Source: Cytidiella melzeri
Lineage: Eukaryota; Basidiomycota; Agaricomycetes; Polyporales; Irpicaceae
Assembly: GCA_022592445.1 (NCBI GenBank)
Contig: JABYQR010000202.1
Span: forward strand, 1-64,000
Reading direction: 5' to 3'
DNA: 64,000 bases
The notes under the pieces are model-generated. The model was given only the letters and a program-made list of their open reading frames with translations, was not told the DNA's origin and ran no database searches. How positions within the stretch are numbered: the first letter of the stretch is position 1; each line of letters begins with the position of its first letter. Of the stretch, positions 22,347 through 33,788 are shown piece after piece. Position numbers and translations under genes: made by a program.

Positions 22347-25132
22347 ATGGATGCTCAGTTCGCACAATCACGTCTCATCTGGACACCCAAGGACCCCTCA
22401 CGGTGCCGGGTGGACGGTCTTCGCAAGCTCCTCAATCACAAGCACGGTCTAAATCTAAGTACGTGTAGTCCATTCAGCGTAGAGGAAACATCTCGCCAAC
22501 AGTTCTATTTAGAGGACTACCATGACCTACACAGATACTCAATCACCGATTACACTTTCTGGAAAGACTTGTGGGAGTATTTTGGCATCATCTACTCCGT
22601 GGCTCCTGAGAAGGTGAGCATCGTCTTACGTCGCACCAAACACTCAAGTCATGACTGTTGCGTATAGATCATTACTCCAGGAAAGATGCAGGAAGTTCCA
22701 GAATGGTTTCCTGGCGCTCGTCTGAACTACGCGGAGAATATCCTGCGACACGACGGAGACGCCATCGCTATCACTGGAGCACGGGAGACAGGTGAAGTAA
22801 AGCATGTCACATTTCGTCAGTTGAGAGAGGGGGTGAGGGAGATGGCGGCTGCTATGCGCACGCTTGGTCTGCGAAAAGACGACCGAGTAGCAGGTACGTA
22901 CAATCACTCGAAAATTGCAGTAACATCGTCAACTCGAACGTACAGCCATTATGACAAACCACATTGACTCGATTGTCATCGCACTCGCCACTGCGAGTAT
23001 CGGCGCCATGTTCTCAAGTACTGCGACCGACATGGGCGCACAGGTCAGTGCGAGAGAGCAGTGGATCACGCAATAGACTCTCATTTCGTGATTAGGGGGT
23101 GCTGGACCGGTACAGACAAATCAAGCCAAAGCTTGTTTTCTCCGAGACAGAGGTGGTCTATGCCACTAAGACCATTGATCTCATGCCCAAGGTCATTACG
23201 GTTGTGAAAGATCTTCAGAATCATGGGGTGGAACGTGTCATTTTGCTTCCAAGTGCAAGGACTGGGCAGGAGGCTAAAGTTCCAACGGATATTCCTAATT
23301 GGTGCGTTTATACTGAGTTCAGCATGCCACATCGCACTAATGTGACGTTTCGAAGCTATACTCTCAGAGATTTCCTTGCTCGCGGGGACAACCGACCTCT
23401 CACATTCGAGCAGGTCCCGTTCAATCACCCGTACTTTATCTTGTACTCGTCTGGTACGACAGGTGTACCCAAATGTATTGTGCACTCTACGGGCGTGAGT
23501 TCACATTTATTCGCTTCGCCATTTCACAATTGAACAACGTCGTTTACCAGGGCCTCTTGCTTAATGGTCTCAAAGAACACGTCTTATCCTATGACATGGG
23601 ACCTGACGATACGTACTTTCAGTACACAACCGTAAGCAGCACAGTTGCCTTCGCAACGACCTTTACCTAGAATTTACTCTTGTCCAGCCCGGTTGGATGA
23701 TGTGGAACTCAATACTGCCTGGCTTGTCGCAAGGGGCCCGAATCATCGCCTATGATGGATCTCCCTTCCACCCGTCTCTCACTGCCTTCCTTAAATTCAT
23801 CAACGACCAAGGGTTCGTCACATATTCACAGCCACTACCATCTGTTCTGACATTCACGCAGAGTGACCATCTTGGGAACTGGTCCTCGGTTCTTGGCTGA
23901 AGTCCAAGCTCAAGGAATTGACCCGCGTAAGTCCTTCATAAGCAATAACGTGACCCTCTTTTGAACGATTATTCACAGATAAACTTGCCCCCTTTGCATC
24001 ATTGCGTACTATCATGTCTACCGGCTCACCGCTGACCAACCAGGTGTTCGAATGGGCACAGCAAGCATTTGGCGATGTCCACCTCACATCTGTCTCGGGA
24101 GGCACAGACATCTGTGCAGGGTGTAAGCCCATTACTTCGCAAAACTTGACTACGGTGCCCGAGTTGATTTCCTGTCGTAGTTTGCTCGGCTTGCCCGACT
24201 CTCCCCACTTATGCCGGAGGTCAACAGTTCACTCTCCGTATCGCTTGTTCAGCATGCTGACACTGCGTTGCGCACTCTTAGAACTACAAGGCAAAGCCCT
24301 AGGAATGGCCGTCGAAGTCTGGGACGTTCATGGCAAGAACGTGGAGGAAACAGGTATGCCTGGGGAACTAGTCTGTGTCCGGCCGCACCCCAGCATGCCG
24401 GTGTTCTTCTGGGGAGACGAGAACTGTGAGAAGTACCGGAAGGCGTACTTTGATATGTGGCCGGGTGTGTACAGTGTGGATTGTCACATGGTTGCTCTCT
24501 GCTGATTGTTTGTGAAAGGCGTCTGGCGGCAGGGTGATTTCATCGTGAAAAACCCCAAGACAAAAGGGTTCATCATTCTAGGGCGCAGGTATGGTTTCTA
24601 AGGACATTCATTTGATACAAGGGACACATGTTATTTCCTCCAGCGACGGTGTGCTTAACCCCAGCGGCGTTCGCTTCGGGTCCGCGGAAATATACTCGGT
24701 TCTCGACCAGTTCCGAGATGAATTCGACGACACGCTGTGCGTTGGTCAACGAAGGCCCGAAGACAAGGACGAACGCGTTCTGCTCTTCTGCAAGATGCGT
24801 CCAGGTGTCAAGTTCACGAACGAACTCGTCCAGCGCGTCAAGTCTGCCATACGCCAGGCCCTCAGTGCAAGACATGTGCCGGCCTACATATTCGAAATTG
24901 GTGATATACCGGTAAGAACGGTTTACGGAATGGACTGGTACGTAGTGCTAACTAGTGCCAACCTATGCAGTATACCGTCAACAACAAGAGGATAGAGATA
25001 GCGGTCAAGCAGATCGTGTCGGGCTCAAGTCTCAAACCGAGCGGTACCGTTGCAAATCCGGAATCGCTCCAGTTGTACTACAAATTCCGCAACCTCGAGC
25101 AGCTGGTAGGCGAGACGAAAGCCAAGTTGTAG
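22347..25132 (+). CDS. Acetoacetyl-CoA synthetase
   Basis: Fourteen exons: 22347-22458, 22513-22613, 22668-22893, 22946-23043, 23096-23494, 23551-23631, 23688-23812, 23862-23926, 23979-24122, 24181-24219, 24282-24464, 24519-24588, 24644-24911 and 24971-25132. They sum to 2073 nt and 690 residues, the usual length. It is an adenylate-forming enzyme: acetoacetate + ATP + CoA gives acetoacetyl-CoA, feeding sterol and lipid synthesis in the cytosol. Seen: the family N-terminus (FWKDLWEYFGIIYS), WFPGARLNYAENIL, the phosphate-binding loop YILYSSGTTGVPKCIVHS (P replaced as read: YFILYSSGTTG), SVSGGTDICAG, LGRSDGVLNPSGVRFGSAEI, and the C-terminal catalytic Lys in YTVNNKRIEIAVKQ. Exon 10 is only 39 nt; its donor-acceptor choice was set by the conserved PTLPTYAGEL. 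Confidence 0.95.
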
Positions 25133-25187
25133 CACTCTTGTACCAGCTATGTATTTCGAAGCAGATTGGACAAGAAAAAAGATTGAC

Positions 25188-25380
25188 AAGTTGCTTTACA
25201 AGTCCAAGGCAAGTTTTATCTGGAATAGGCTTGGAGTGTGAGAGCATGTCCCGAGTCCAGACGTCAAATCAAGCTCACTGTAATAAGTTGCTTTAAAACT
25301 CCAAGTCGAGCTTAATCTGAAATAGATCACGCATGTGAGAACATGTCCGAGTCCCGATGTGAAAATTAGCAGCTCACTTT
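25188..25380. repeat. Diverged 97-bp tandem duplication
   Basis: The segment starting AAGTTGCTTTACAAGTCCAAG at 25188 recurs at 25285 as AAGTTGCTTTAAAACTCCAAG. Similarity continues through AGCATGTCCCGAGTCC versus AACATGTCCGAGTCCC to AGCTCACT in both. It sits between two converging gene ends and its right copy reaches the stop region of the BTB gene. Confidence 0.75.
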
Positions 25381-26289
25381 GTCTATGACCTCGTCAATTG
25401 CATTTCCAAAGACTTGAATTGCTTGACGCATGTGCTCAAAAGAGTGGTGCGACATACTGCAGGGAGCTGCATCCAATTTCGGCATAGAGTAGAAGGCAAG
25501 CCTCTCGTCAATCGCCGTACATCCTGACGGCTGCAGCATCAACGCGGCTGCAGCGCGCTTCGTGTAGTCGTTGTACCAGTCTCGTAGCCTTAACCTGCCC
25601 GTGGTATCACCATCTCCCGGGTTTTGACCTCTGCAGTGCTTGCAAACTGCCGCATCGAATATATCGCCGCACCATGTCACGTCCGAGGCACATTTGCGGG
25701 CAGCAGCGCCGCATTTGCGATGGTATGACTCCAGGCGGAGGAGGGTGTCGGCGGAAATACACCTGAACTCGGGTGCGAGCGGGGGTTCTAGAGGCCATAC
25801 AGGTTCTTGCAGTGAGAGTCTTGCTGCGATAACGGCTTGTTCGTGTAAGCCACTACTGCAGGCTACCGCGAATGCCCTTAGGGGCTCTGTAGCAGCTACG
25901 GCTGGCCACAAGTCCCTGACGTATTCGGCGATCACGTCCATTTCGTACTTGAGGGCAGCCTTGAGGGTCAGAGCGGCCTCGCGAGTGTCGGTAAGCTGTG
26001 GACGTTGTTTGGGGTAACATAGGGTGAAGAGAATCTCTAGGATCCGTTCTGGTTCGTCCACGTCTATCACCGGAATGCCGTCGATCTCATCTCGGTCGTC
26101 GACGATGGAAGGGGACTGCGGTATGCTCAACATGTCCTTGAAGATGGAGGATGCCTTCTTAAGTATCACCTTATACACGCGGAACAAAGCCTTGTCCCCT
26201 GCCCGTATGATGAGATCGGCGTCGGCATCGTCGAAGCAGGAATTGTATACGGCCTCTGCTGTCAGGGCGAATACGTCCGCAGTTGCCAT
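25366..26289 (-). CDS. BTB/POZ domain protein
   Basis: Single-exon gene of 307 residues, starting at ATG 26287-26289. Residues ~18-120 match the BTB/POZ fold as found in the large Agaricomycete BTB family: ADADLIIRAGDKALFRVYKV, ILKKASSIFKDML, then IPVIDVDEPERILEILFTL and YEMDVIAEYVRDLW. These domains mediate dimerisation or recruit substrates to cullin-3 ligases; here the partner is unknown. The C-terminal half has several Cys (CGAAARKC, DAAVCKHCRG) in a possible metal-binding arrangement. The gene converges with acetoacetyl-CoA synthetase. Confidence 0.85.
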   Translation of the reverse strand: MATADVFALTAEAVYNSCFDDADADLIIRAGDKALFRVYKVILKKASSIFKDMLSIPQSPSIVDDRDEIDGIPVIDVDEPERILEILFTLCYPKQRPQLTDTREAALTLKAALKYEMDVIAEYVRDLWPAVAATEPLRAFAVACSSGLHEQAVIAARLSLQEPVWPLEPPLAPEFRCISADTLLRLESYHRKCGAAARKCASDVTWCGDIFDAAVCKHCRGQNPGDGDTTGRLRLRDWYNDYTKRAAAALMLQPSGCTAIDERLAFYSMPKLDAAPCSMSHHSFEHMRQAIQVFGNAIDEVIDKVSC

Positions 26290-26766
26290 TGCAGAAGTTC
26301 TAGTAGTATCTAAAGAACCTGAAAATGATAATTAAGGCCGAATGCCACTCAAGACTGGTATCGAAAACGTACCTTGAAGTCCGTTGGTTCTTTAGTAAAG
26401 ACAAGGAGTGCACTGGCAGGCACTGAAAGCAGGTGTGTTGGGGCTAACGTAGTGCACCGTAGACGAAAGTCGACATCGACCCAAATACGACGTGCAAGTA
26501 CCTGAACAAGCTGTGGTTTGTGGTCAAACGAACGCTCATCATTGATAACAGTGCCGCGCGCTTCCAAAATTGACACAAAGGCCATATAGCCTGCTCTTCA
26601 GGAAATTCGTTTACAGCTGATACCATACAGTAGATGCTAATTCTACTTGATGCCAACTCAGAGAGCTGTAATGACGGCTATTTACTAAGCTGTGTTAGGC
26701 AACGCCCGTATACTTGAGAGAATATATTAGTCAGTGCTAGCTCCAAATCATACGCAAAAGCATTCA
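26290..26766. other. Intergenic upstream of the segmental duplication
   Basis: No gene supported. It holds the BTB promoter side and sequence up to the left edge of the duplicated block. Confidence 0.4.
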
Positions 26767-27032
26767 ATATCACCAAGTACTCACAACAGAAAAACACAGA
26801 CTTACTGCAGCGGTGCCACTCGAAATCCTCTGGACACCAAGCCACGGGAAATCCCGATCGCGTGGTTCCTGGCCTACTTCCCTAATAGGCAGTGAGGTTA
26901 GATGATAGACGCCCCAATGGCCCAAAGCCTTTGTCCTCGATCGCTCGTCCAACCTCCTTCATCACCAACGGCCACATTCAACTCACCTATCCACCACCAC
27001 AAGCCTTTCCCAGCCAAATCCCTACCCCGAAG

Positions 27033-29083
27033 ATGGACGCGACCATGCTCAAGCAATTGCCTCGCAAGCTTCTCCAAAAACTTGCCCTTGTGAGTACATA
27101 GAGTGACCAAAGCGGGGAGCTCAACTGAACCGGCCTTGGTCGTCCAGCGCGTGTGTATCGAAGACAACACCACGACAGAAGTGCTCGTCACCCAGCTAAT
27201 GCACAGGTTCCCAGACGGTGTGCCAATGTACGTGCTCGTCATCGAGAACCCTGGTTGTCGACAGTGGCTAATGCGAACCACGATTGTGGCCGCAGAGAGT
27301 TGATAGAGTCTTTGGAAAGACAGCTCCGAGTAGAGGCCAGACAAGAGGAAGACACTTCTATGCGGTTTGAGTCCATCGAAAGAGAAGCAGGTAAGTGTTA
27401 TTTCACCTTCAAGCAGGTCGCCGACCTCTGACAAGTGAGTGGCAAAAGATGTGGCGCCCATACGAATAACAAGGAGTCGAGCAGCCATTTTCACCAACGG
27501 CACACAAGGTTATTGGTATTTGCGCATCATTCAAAACCACGCGAGACTGACTGCGTTCGAATATAGATGTTCAGCCCCTTGCGCAGCAATTCGTTCACGC
27601 AGGTTCACATTTGATGTCTGTGCGCCACACAGAAATCGAATATGAACCAACGAGCTCCAGTGGAGACACTGAGGATTACCACGAAGGTGTGGAGGCAGCG
27701 GGAACATCGAGAGCAGCGGCTCTTCTGACCAGGCCTCCAACGGGTGAGGCGGTGTATGGCCAACCAGGTGAGCGTGATGCATATTACTTATATAGTCAAG
27801 CTGACTGACCTACACTTGCGTCAGACGAGCCGATAGCGAGCACATCGCAGGCAGCGGGGAGCGGGCCTGCCCCGATAGAGCCTCCCGCAACGGCCAGGGT
27901 GATGCGCCTGGTGAAAGGAAAGTGCATTACCATCGGGCCCATGACCCCGCTCCCTAGTGGGTCCACGCCGAGTGCCCCCAGCTGGCTAAGGGGAGCGGAC
28001 AAGCTCACGGCAGAGCTGGAGCGGGAGGGGCTGCTCACCCCACTGCCTAAACGCTTCGATACGCCGTTGGTCCTTCGAAGTCAGTCAGCAGGTCGCACTG
28101 AGCAGCAGCGGTCCCCTGCCGCCATCGACAGGAGCCGGGTAAAGGGCAAGGGCAGAGCCAGCACCCCATACCCGCATGCCCCTAGTGCCAGTGCGCCCGA
28201 ATGGTTGAAGGGGGCTGACAGGCTGAACGCAGAGCTCGAGCAGCGCGGGCTGCTATTGCCATGCGAGTCAGCATTGGGAGTAGGTCGTGCCACGGCGGGT
28301 GGCCCAAGTGTTGCGCGCCGCAGCAAGTGGCCGGGTCGGCCGAGCAAGGACCTGGCGGCGAATGGTCAGGTGCCCGTGTCCAGGCAAAGAAATGCTTCGG
28401 CAGGCCCATCTTCGAGGAGGGACTTCGCAGTGGTACCCAACGAGCCGAACTCGCCCGTGGAAAGCCCTTCCTATACAGCGACTAAGCGAGGGCGCCCCGC
28501 CGAAGAGCCTGAGAGCAATCCCTACAAGCTCAGCCGTGCTCGATGGTCCACGCCAGATCAATCGCAGCAATCCGCATCTCTCGAACAGTCAGATCTGCGG
28601 GAGCGCGAGACTCCTCCTCCACCGTCAGAAGGCCCTACCGAGGCACGAGCAAAGTTTATCATGCAGGAGTTGACCAAGAAGGTGAAGCAGTCGGCCTCCT
28701 TGCGTCACGAGCTCAACGATGTGGTGGCGTTGATAGCCATCACCAACAAGAAGAATAACCAAGCACAGGCGGAGCTGAGGGCACTGCGCAGACACCGAAA
28801 AGTCGCAGAGCGGGCGTACATGATGGCGATGAAGAGAGATCAAAGGTTGCACGACGGAATGCACTCATGGACAGAGCCGAAGGTAGGCGAACCGGAGAGG
28901 GACCACTCGTATGTGGGGGAGATGAGCGAGGAGAGAGGCTCGTCTGACTTTGTTGCAAGCAGTGATCCATCGCGGGACTACAGCGCAGAGATCTACGAGG
29001 CCGAGCTTGCTTCGTTCTATGGGCAGAGCAGCCCTGTCGACGAGCAGCCTGTTGCTTCTGGCTCGGTTTTGCGGAGTGCGTGA
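27033..29083 (+). CDS. Gene A: unknown protein, SAP-like head, WLxGAD repeats, coiled coil
   Basis: Six exons: 27033-27089, 27148-27227, 27296-27390, 27567-27602, 27633-27767 and 27825-29083, giving 553 residues. Exons 1-2 encode MLKQLPRKLLQKLAL...RVCIEDNTTTEVLVTQLMHR, resembling a SAP-type helix-extended-helix motif (DNA/RNA or chromatin binding in other proteins; inference here). Two copies of a ~35-residue motif follow: SAPSWLRGADKLTAELEREG then SAPEWLKGADRLNAELEQRG, each followed by LL and a short Pro/Leu tail. The middle is basic and Ser/Pro rich with KRGRPAEEPE, an AT-hook or nuclear-signal-like stretch. A coiled coil (VKQSASLRHELNDVVALIAI through RALRRHRKVAERAYMMAMK) and an acidic tail follow. 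I do not recognise the whole protein; a nuclear role is a guess. Paralogue at 30922. Confidence 0.75.
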
Positions 29084-29839
29084 GGTGGGAGGTGCTGGCG
29101 ACAAGAAATGTAAGGACCGTGATGGTCACTCGCAGAATAAAAACGGCCCACAAAGACACTTCATCGATCTCCTTTCCGCCGCCTTCGTCTCCCATTTTGC
29201 TTTGTACTCTCCTAAACGAAGAACAAAGCTCACATTCTTGTATATTCAGCCTGAAAACTGTACATTAGATATAATACCGCTGATAACAAGGTTGACAAAC
29301 GTTCACGTACTCGATGGTGAACAACCCTCAGGTCGACTGGGTTTATCGTTCGGCGACGGCAAGTGTTAGTCTGTCCAGTCTCGTCGAGAAAACTTCTACG
29401 GTTGTTAGATCGATTCCTTGACAAGCGAGCCCTGTGTTGTCGCTGTCCATTGCTGTACCCGCCGTCGAACAACACAAAGACTGAGATATCGATGGAGGTG
29501 GTCGATGGTAGTGTGCAAAGACAAAGTGCTCTGGCAGCAAAGCGCTTTTCGGAGAACGAGACGTAAGCGCTGTACTACCAGGCGTGCAAACTTTCCGATG
29601 TCACGGACTAGTACAATGAACAATGTCCTCCCTGCTCATCTCAGACAGACCGTTGTATTTGCGTATACTATGAGTTATTTACAAGTGAGAGGATGGCTAC
29701 AATAATTAGTAAGTACCGATGCAACAATACAGCGGGTTGACCTCTGTGAGGTGACCAGCCAGTAGAGCCGATATGAGCGAAGCGTGAAGATGACGGTGAA
29801 GTCGTACGAGAGACAATGAGAAAACAAGGTCCTGTCGGA
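29084..29839. other. 3' flank of gene A within the duplication
   Basis: Matches 32955-33788 with many small differences. No gene; the short frames are not conserved between the two copies, which argues against coding. Confidence 0.5.
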
Positions 29840-30575
29840 GGAAGTTTTGTCTGCATCGCCATTCCGACGAAAGGATTTGCATTCCTCTCAGAAGATGGAC
29901 TCTTCGGACTGTCGCGGTGTGATGCTCTCCGTCAAAAGGCGTCGCGAACGGATTGGCGAGTGAATCGTGTCGTACGCGTCCCGTGGGTCAAAGCACGGGT
30001 GGAAAGGACCTCATCGTCGTACTGGATGTTGTGGAGGTAAAGGACTCGCGTCAGCTAGCAACTGGATACTTAGAGTTAGCGGGCTTAGCGGAATGGTAGC
30101 CACCGAGAAAAAAATAATGACGCGGCAAGGCAAACGTTACGTATTGTTTGGCCTCCGCAAAGGCAATATCGGGATCCGAGGGGTCACCGGAGTGTAGGTA
30201 GCTTTGGCGCAGTGAGGTTAGACATCCAGGTTGACTTTCGTGGAGAAACGTACCAGGCAGACGAAGAGACGGGGTTGTCATGTCCATCGCCGTTGGTAAA
30301 TTTGACATAGCCATTCGGAGTGGTGACGGTGAGCTTGGGACGAGGGCATTCTGCGAGGAAGGGCTGTTGATTGGCGGGCTTTTCCGTCGTTGCGACTTTC
30401 CTCCAGAATCTCGTAGTGAACCGAGTGAGCCATGGTTTCTCGGTCTGCGCAGCAGTCGATTGACTCTAACTTAAGCTACCGTACCTAACAAATGCCATCA
30501 ACCTCCAAGACCCACTGATGTCAGGCGTATTCGAGGTTACTGGGCGAGTGCTGCGCCAGGTCTGCCGTTGTGTTG
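29840..30575 (-). pseudogene. PRM1 3' fragment, duplicated and decayed
   Basis: On the minus strand this matches the C-terminal tail of PRM1 (33789-34585): the end of the gene (plus-strand ATCGCCATTCCGACGAA in both), the Ser/Pro tail and the MAIHRSG region. Frameshifts and stops are present, and there is no 5' part, membrane segment or start. It is a by-product of the tandem duplication, whose breakpoint fell inside PRM1. Confidence 0.8.
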
Positions 30576-30921
30576 AGCTACGCCCATAGACGTCACAGAT
30601 TTGTGAAAAAATCCGGCGCATTGTTCCGACTAGAAGTAAATGAATATCGCGAAGTATTCACCACAGAGGGATACAGACTTACTGCAGCGTTGCAACTGGA
30701 AATCCTGTGGACACAGGGCCACCGGGAGATCCCGATTGCGTGGTTCCTGGCCTACTTCCTTAATAGGCAATGAGATTGGATGATTAGACGCCCCAATGAC
30801 CAAAAGCCTTTGTCCTCGATTGCTCGTCCAACCTCCTTCCTCACCTACGGCCACGTACAACTCACCCACCCACCACCACAGTCCTTTCCCAACCACATCC
30901 CTACCCCAGAACACTCAGAAG

Positions 30922-32954
30922 ATGGATGCTCCCATGCTCAAGCAGTTGCCCCGCAAGCTTCTACAAAAACTGGCCCTTGTGAGTAGAGTGACCAGAGCGT
31001 AGAGCTCAGCTGATTCGCCCTTCGTCCTCCAGCGCGTGTGTATCGAAGACAACACCAAGACAGAAGTGCTCGTCACCCAGCTGATGCGAAGGTTCCCAGA
31101 CGGTGTGCCAGTGTACGTGCTCGTTGTCGAGAACATTGACAGTCGACGGGACTGACGTGAACCACCATTGTGGCCACAGAGAGTTGATTGAATCTCTGGA
31201 AAGACAGATCAAAGCAGAGGCCAGGCAACAGGAAGCCTCTCGTATGCGGATTGAGGGCGAAATAGGGGAGGCAGGTACGTGTAACTTCACCATTAAGCAT
31301 GTAGACGACCTCTCACAAGTGCCGCTCAAAGATATTGTGCCAATGCGAATGACAAGGAGTCGAGCGGCCATTACCATTAATGGCATACAAGGTTGGTGGT
31401 TGCATTACATCCATGGCTGTTGGAGCTGACCACATCTCCGTGTAGATGACCCAGCTCATACGCAGTGCATTGCCGACGCAGGTTCGCATTTGATATCTGT
31501 GCGCAACACAGATATCAAAAACGAACCAACGAGCCCACGCGAAGACGCCGAGGTTCTTCACGGACGTGTGGCCTTCACAACGTCATCATTGAGCACATCT
31601 GCTCTGGCTGGTCGGGAGTACGTTCAACCAGGTGAGCTTGATTTCAACCACTGTGTATTCACCAGACTGACTTACTCATGTTCTAGACAACCCTGTAGCG
31701 GAGGTGTCCCAGGATTCACCCCCGCAAGCTCGTGCATCGGGGAGCAGACCCGTCGAGATGGAGCCTCCGGCGACGACCAGGGCAATGCGCCTGGTCAAGG
31801 GTAAATTTATCGCCCTCGGGCCCATGACCCCACTCCCCAGTGGGTCCTCGCCAAGCGCTCCCAGCTGGCTAAGGGGAGCGGACAAGCTCACGGCGGAGCT
31901 GGAGAGGGAGGGGCTGCTCACCCCATTGCCCAAACGCTTCGACTCGCCCTTCGTCCCTCGAAGTCGACCCGCACGGCAGCAGTCCCCTGCCACCACTGAC
32001 AGGAGTCGGATAAAGGGCAAGGGCAGAGCCAGCACCCCATACCCGCATGCCCCTAGTGCCAGTGCGCCCGAATGGTTGAAGGGGGCTGACAGGCTGAACG
32101 CAGAGCTCGAGCAGCGCGGGCTGCTATTTCCATGCGAGTCAGCATCGGGGGTAGGTCGTGCCACGGCGGGTTGCCCAAGTATTGCGCGCCGCAGCAAGTG
32201 GCCGGGGCGGCCGAGCAAGGACATGGTGGCGAATCGTGGTGTGCCTGCGTCCCGCCAAAGAAATGCTTCTGCGGGGCCATCTTCGAGGAGGGACTTCGCA
32301 GTGGTACCCAACGAGCCGAACTCGCCTGTAGAAGGCCCTTCCTGTACAGCGACTAAGCGAGGGCGCCCCGCCGAAGAGCCTGAGAGGAATCCCTACAAGC
32401 TCAGCCGTGCTCGATGGTCCACGCCAGATCAATCGCAGGAATCCACATCTCCCGAGCAGTCAGATCTGCGGGAGCGCGAGACTCCTCCTCCACCGTCAGA
32501 AGGCCCTACCGAGGCACGAGCGAAGTTTATCTTGCAGGAGTTGACCAAGAAGGTGAAGCAGTCGGCCTCCTTGCGTCACGAGCTCAACGATGTGGTGGCG
32601 TTGATAGCCATCACCAACAAGAAGAATGACCAAGCTCAGGCGCAGCTGAGGGCACTGCGCAGACACCGAAAAGTCGCAGAGCGGGCGTACATGATGGCGA
32701 TGAAGAAAGATCACCGGTTACACGACGGAATGCACTCCTGGACGGAGCCGAAGGTGGGCGAACCGGAGAGGGACCACTCATATGTGGGGGAGATGAGCGA
32801 GGAGAGAGGCTCCTCCGACTTTGTTGCAAGCAGTGATCCATCGCGGGACTACAGCGCAGAGATCTACGAGGCCGAGCTCGCTTCGTTTTATGGGCAGAGC
32901 AGCCCTGTCGACGAGCAGCCTGTTGCTTCTGGCTCGTGTTTGCGGAGGGCGTGA
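30922..32954 (+). CDS. Gene B: paralogue of gene A
   Basis: Six exons with boundaries matching gene A: 30922-30978, 31033-31112, 31180-31274, 31446-31481, 31512-31631 and 31687-32954, giving 551 residues. Head MLKQLPRKLLQKLAL...RVCIEDNTKTEVLVTQLMRR; two WLxGAD repeats; KRGRPAEEPE; same coiled coil and acidic C-terminus (SFYGQSSPVDEQPVASG). The last exon is near-identical to A at the base level, while exons 3-5 differ more, including 15 nt less in exon 5. Conserved frame and splice sites in both copies suggest both are functional or very recently duplicated. No function is assigned. Confidence 0.75.
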
Positions 32955-33788
32955 GGAGGGAGATGCTAGCGACAAGAGATATAAAAACCGCGATGGGAAC
33001 TTGCAAAATGAACAAAAGCTCACAAAGACAAGTTGATCAAGCCCCTTCTTGCCGTCTTCTCCATCTCCAATTTTGCTTTGTATTCTATCCCACTTGTCCC
33101 GAACGAAGGACAACGGCCGTGTTTTCCTGTAATTGTCTTGATTGATCACTGGACACTTGTACGTTAGACTGAATACTGCTGATATCGATGTTGAGAATCG
33201 CTCACCTTTCCGATGGTGAAGGTCAAAGATCCTGAAGTCGAGTGAGTTCATTGTTCGACAACGACCAGTGTCCGTCTATCGAGGCTCGTCGAGGGAAAAC
33301 TTCGTTTTGCTACGGATTTCAGATCGATCCCTTGACAAGCAGACCCCGGTGTTGTTGCTGTCCATTGCTGTAAGCATCCGCCGTCAAACAACACAAAGAC
33401 TGCGATATCGATGGAGGTGGTCGATGGGAGTGTGCAAGAACCAAACGCACAGGCAGTAAAGCGCTTTTTAGCAAACTGCTTCCGACCACGATTATTGTCC
33501 ACATTGATCAAGCAAGTCGTGTGTATTAGCGTATGCTATAGGTTATGTACAAGTGAGTGAATGGCTACAATAAGCACAGTAGCAAGTGAACAATAACGAT
33601 ACAGCGGTTTTGGTATCAGACATTAACCTCACAGAGGTGACTAGCCCCGTCTACGGTATCAGCCAGACAGGCAACTAGCGAGTATTGCTACAATTATGTG
33701 AGCGGAGCCTTAAGGCGTACAGGTGGTGGTGAAGTCATAAGAAAGATAATGAAAAAAAAATTCAAAGTCCTGTCCAAGAAAATCTTGA
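32955..33788. other. Intergenic between gene B and PRM1 (convergent)
   Basis: Homologous to the 3' flank of gene A. Holds two converging 3' ends; no gene. Confidence 0.5.

Larger units (their letters stand above)
26767..30575. repeat. Tandem segmental duplication, copy 1
   Basis: About 3.8 kb homologous to 30643-34585. Left-edge similarity starts at ATATCACCAAGTACTCAC (26767) versus ATATCGCGAAGTATTCAC (30643). The block includes gene A, its 3' flank (for example GATATCGATGGAGGTGGTCG in both copies) and a 3' fragment of PRM1 in the minus orientation. Homology fades near 30575. Coding parts are nearly identical, while flanks and the PRM1 fragment have many indels. Confidence 0.85.

Noticed and set aside
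24120..24220. Frame break in acetoacetyl-CoA synthetase near GGTDICAG
   Set aside because: Using the donor T|GTAAGC at 24123 instead of GG|GTGTAA restores frame and the conserved PTLPTYAGEL through a 39-nt exon.
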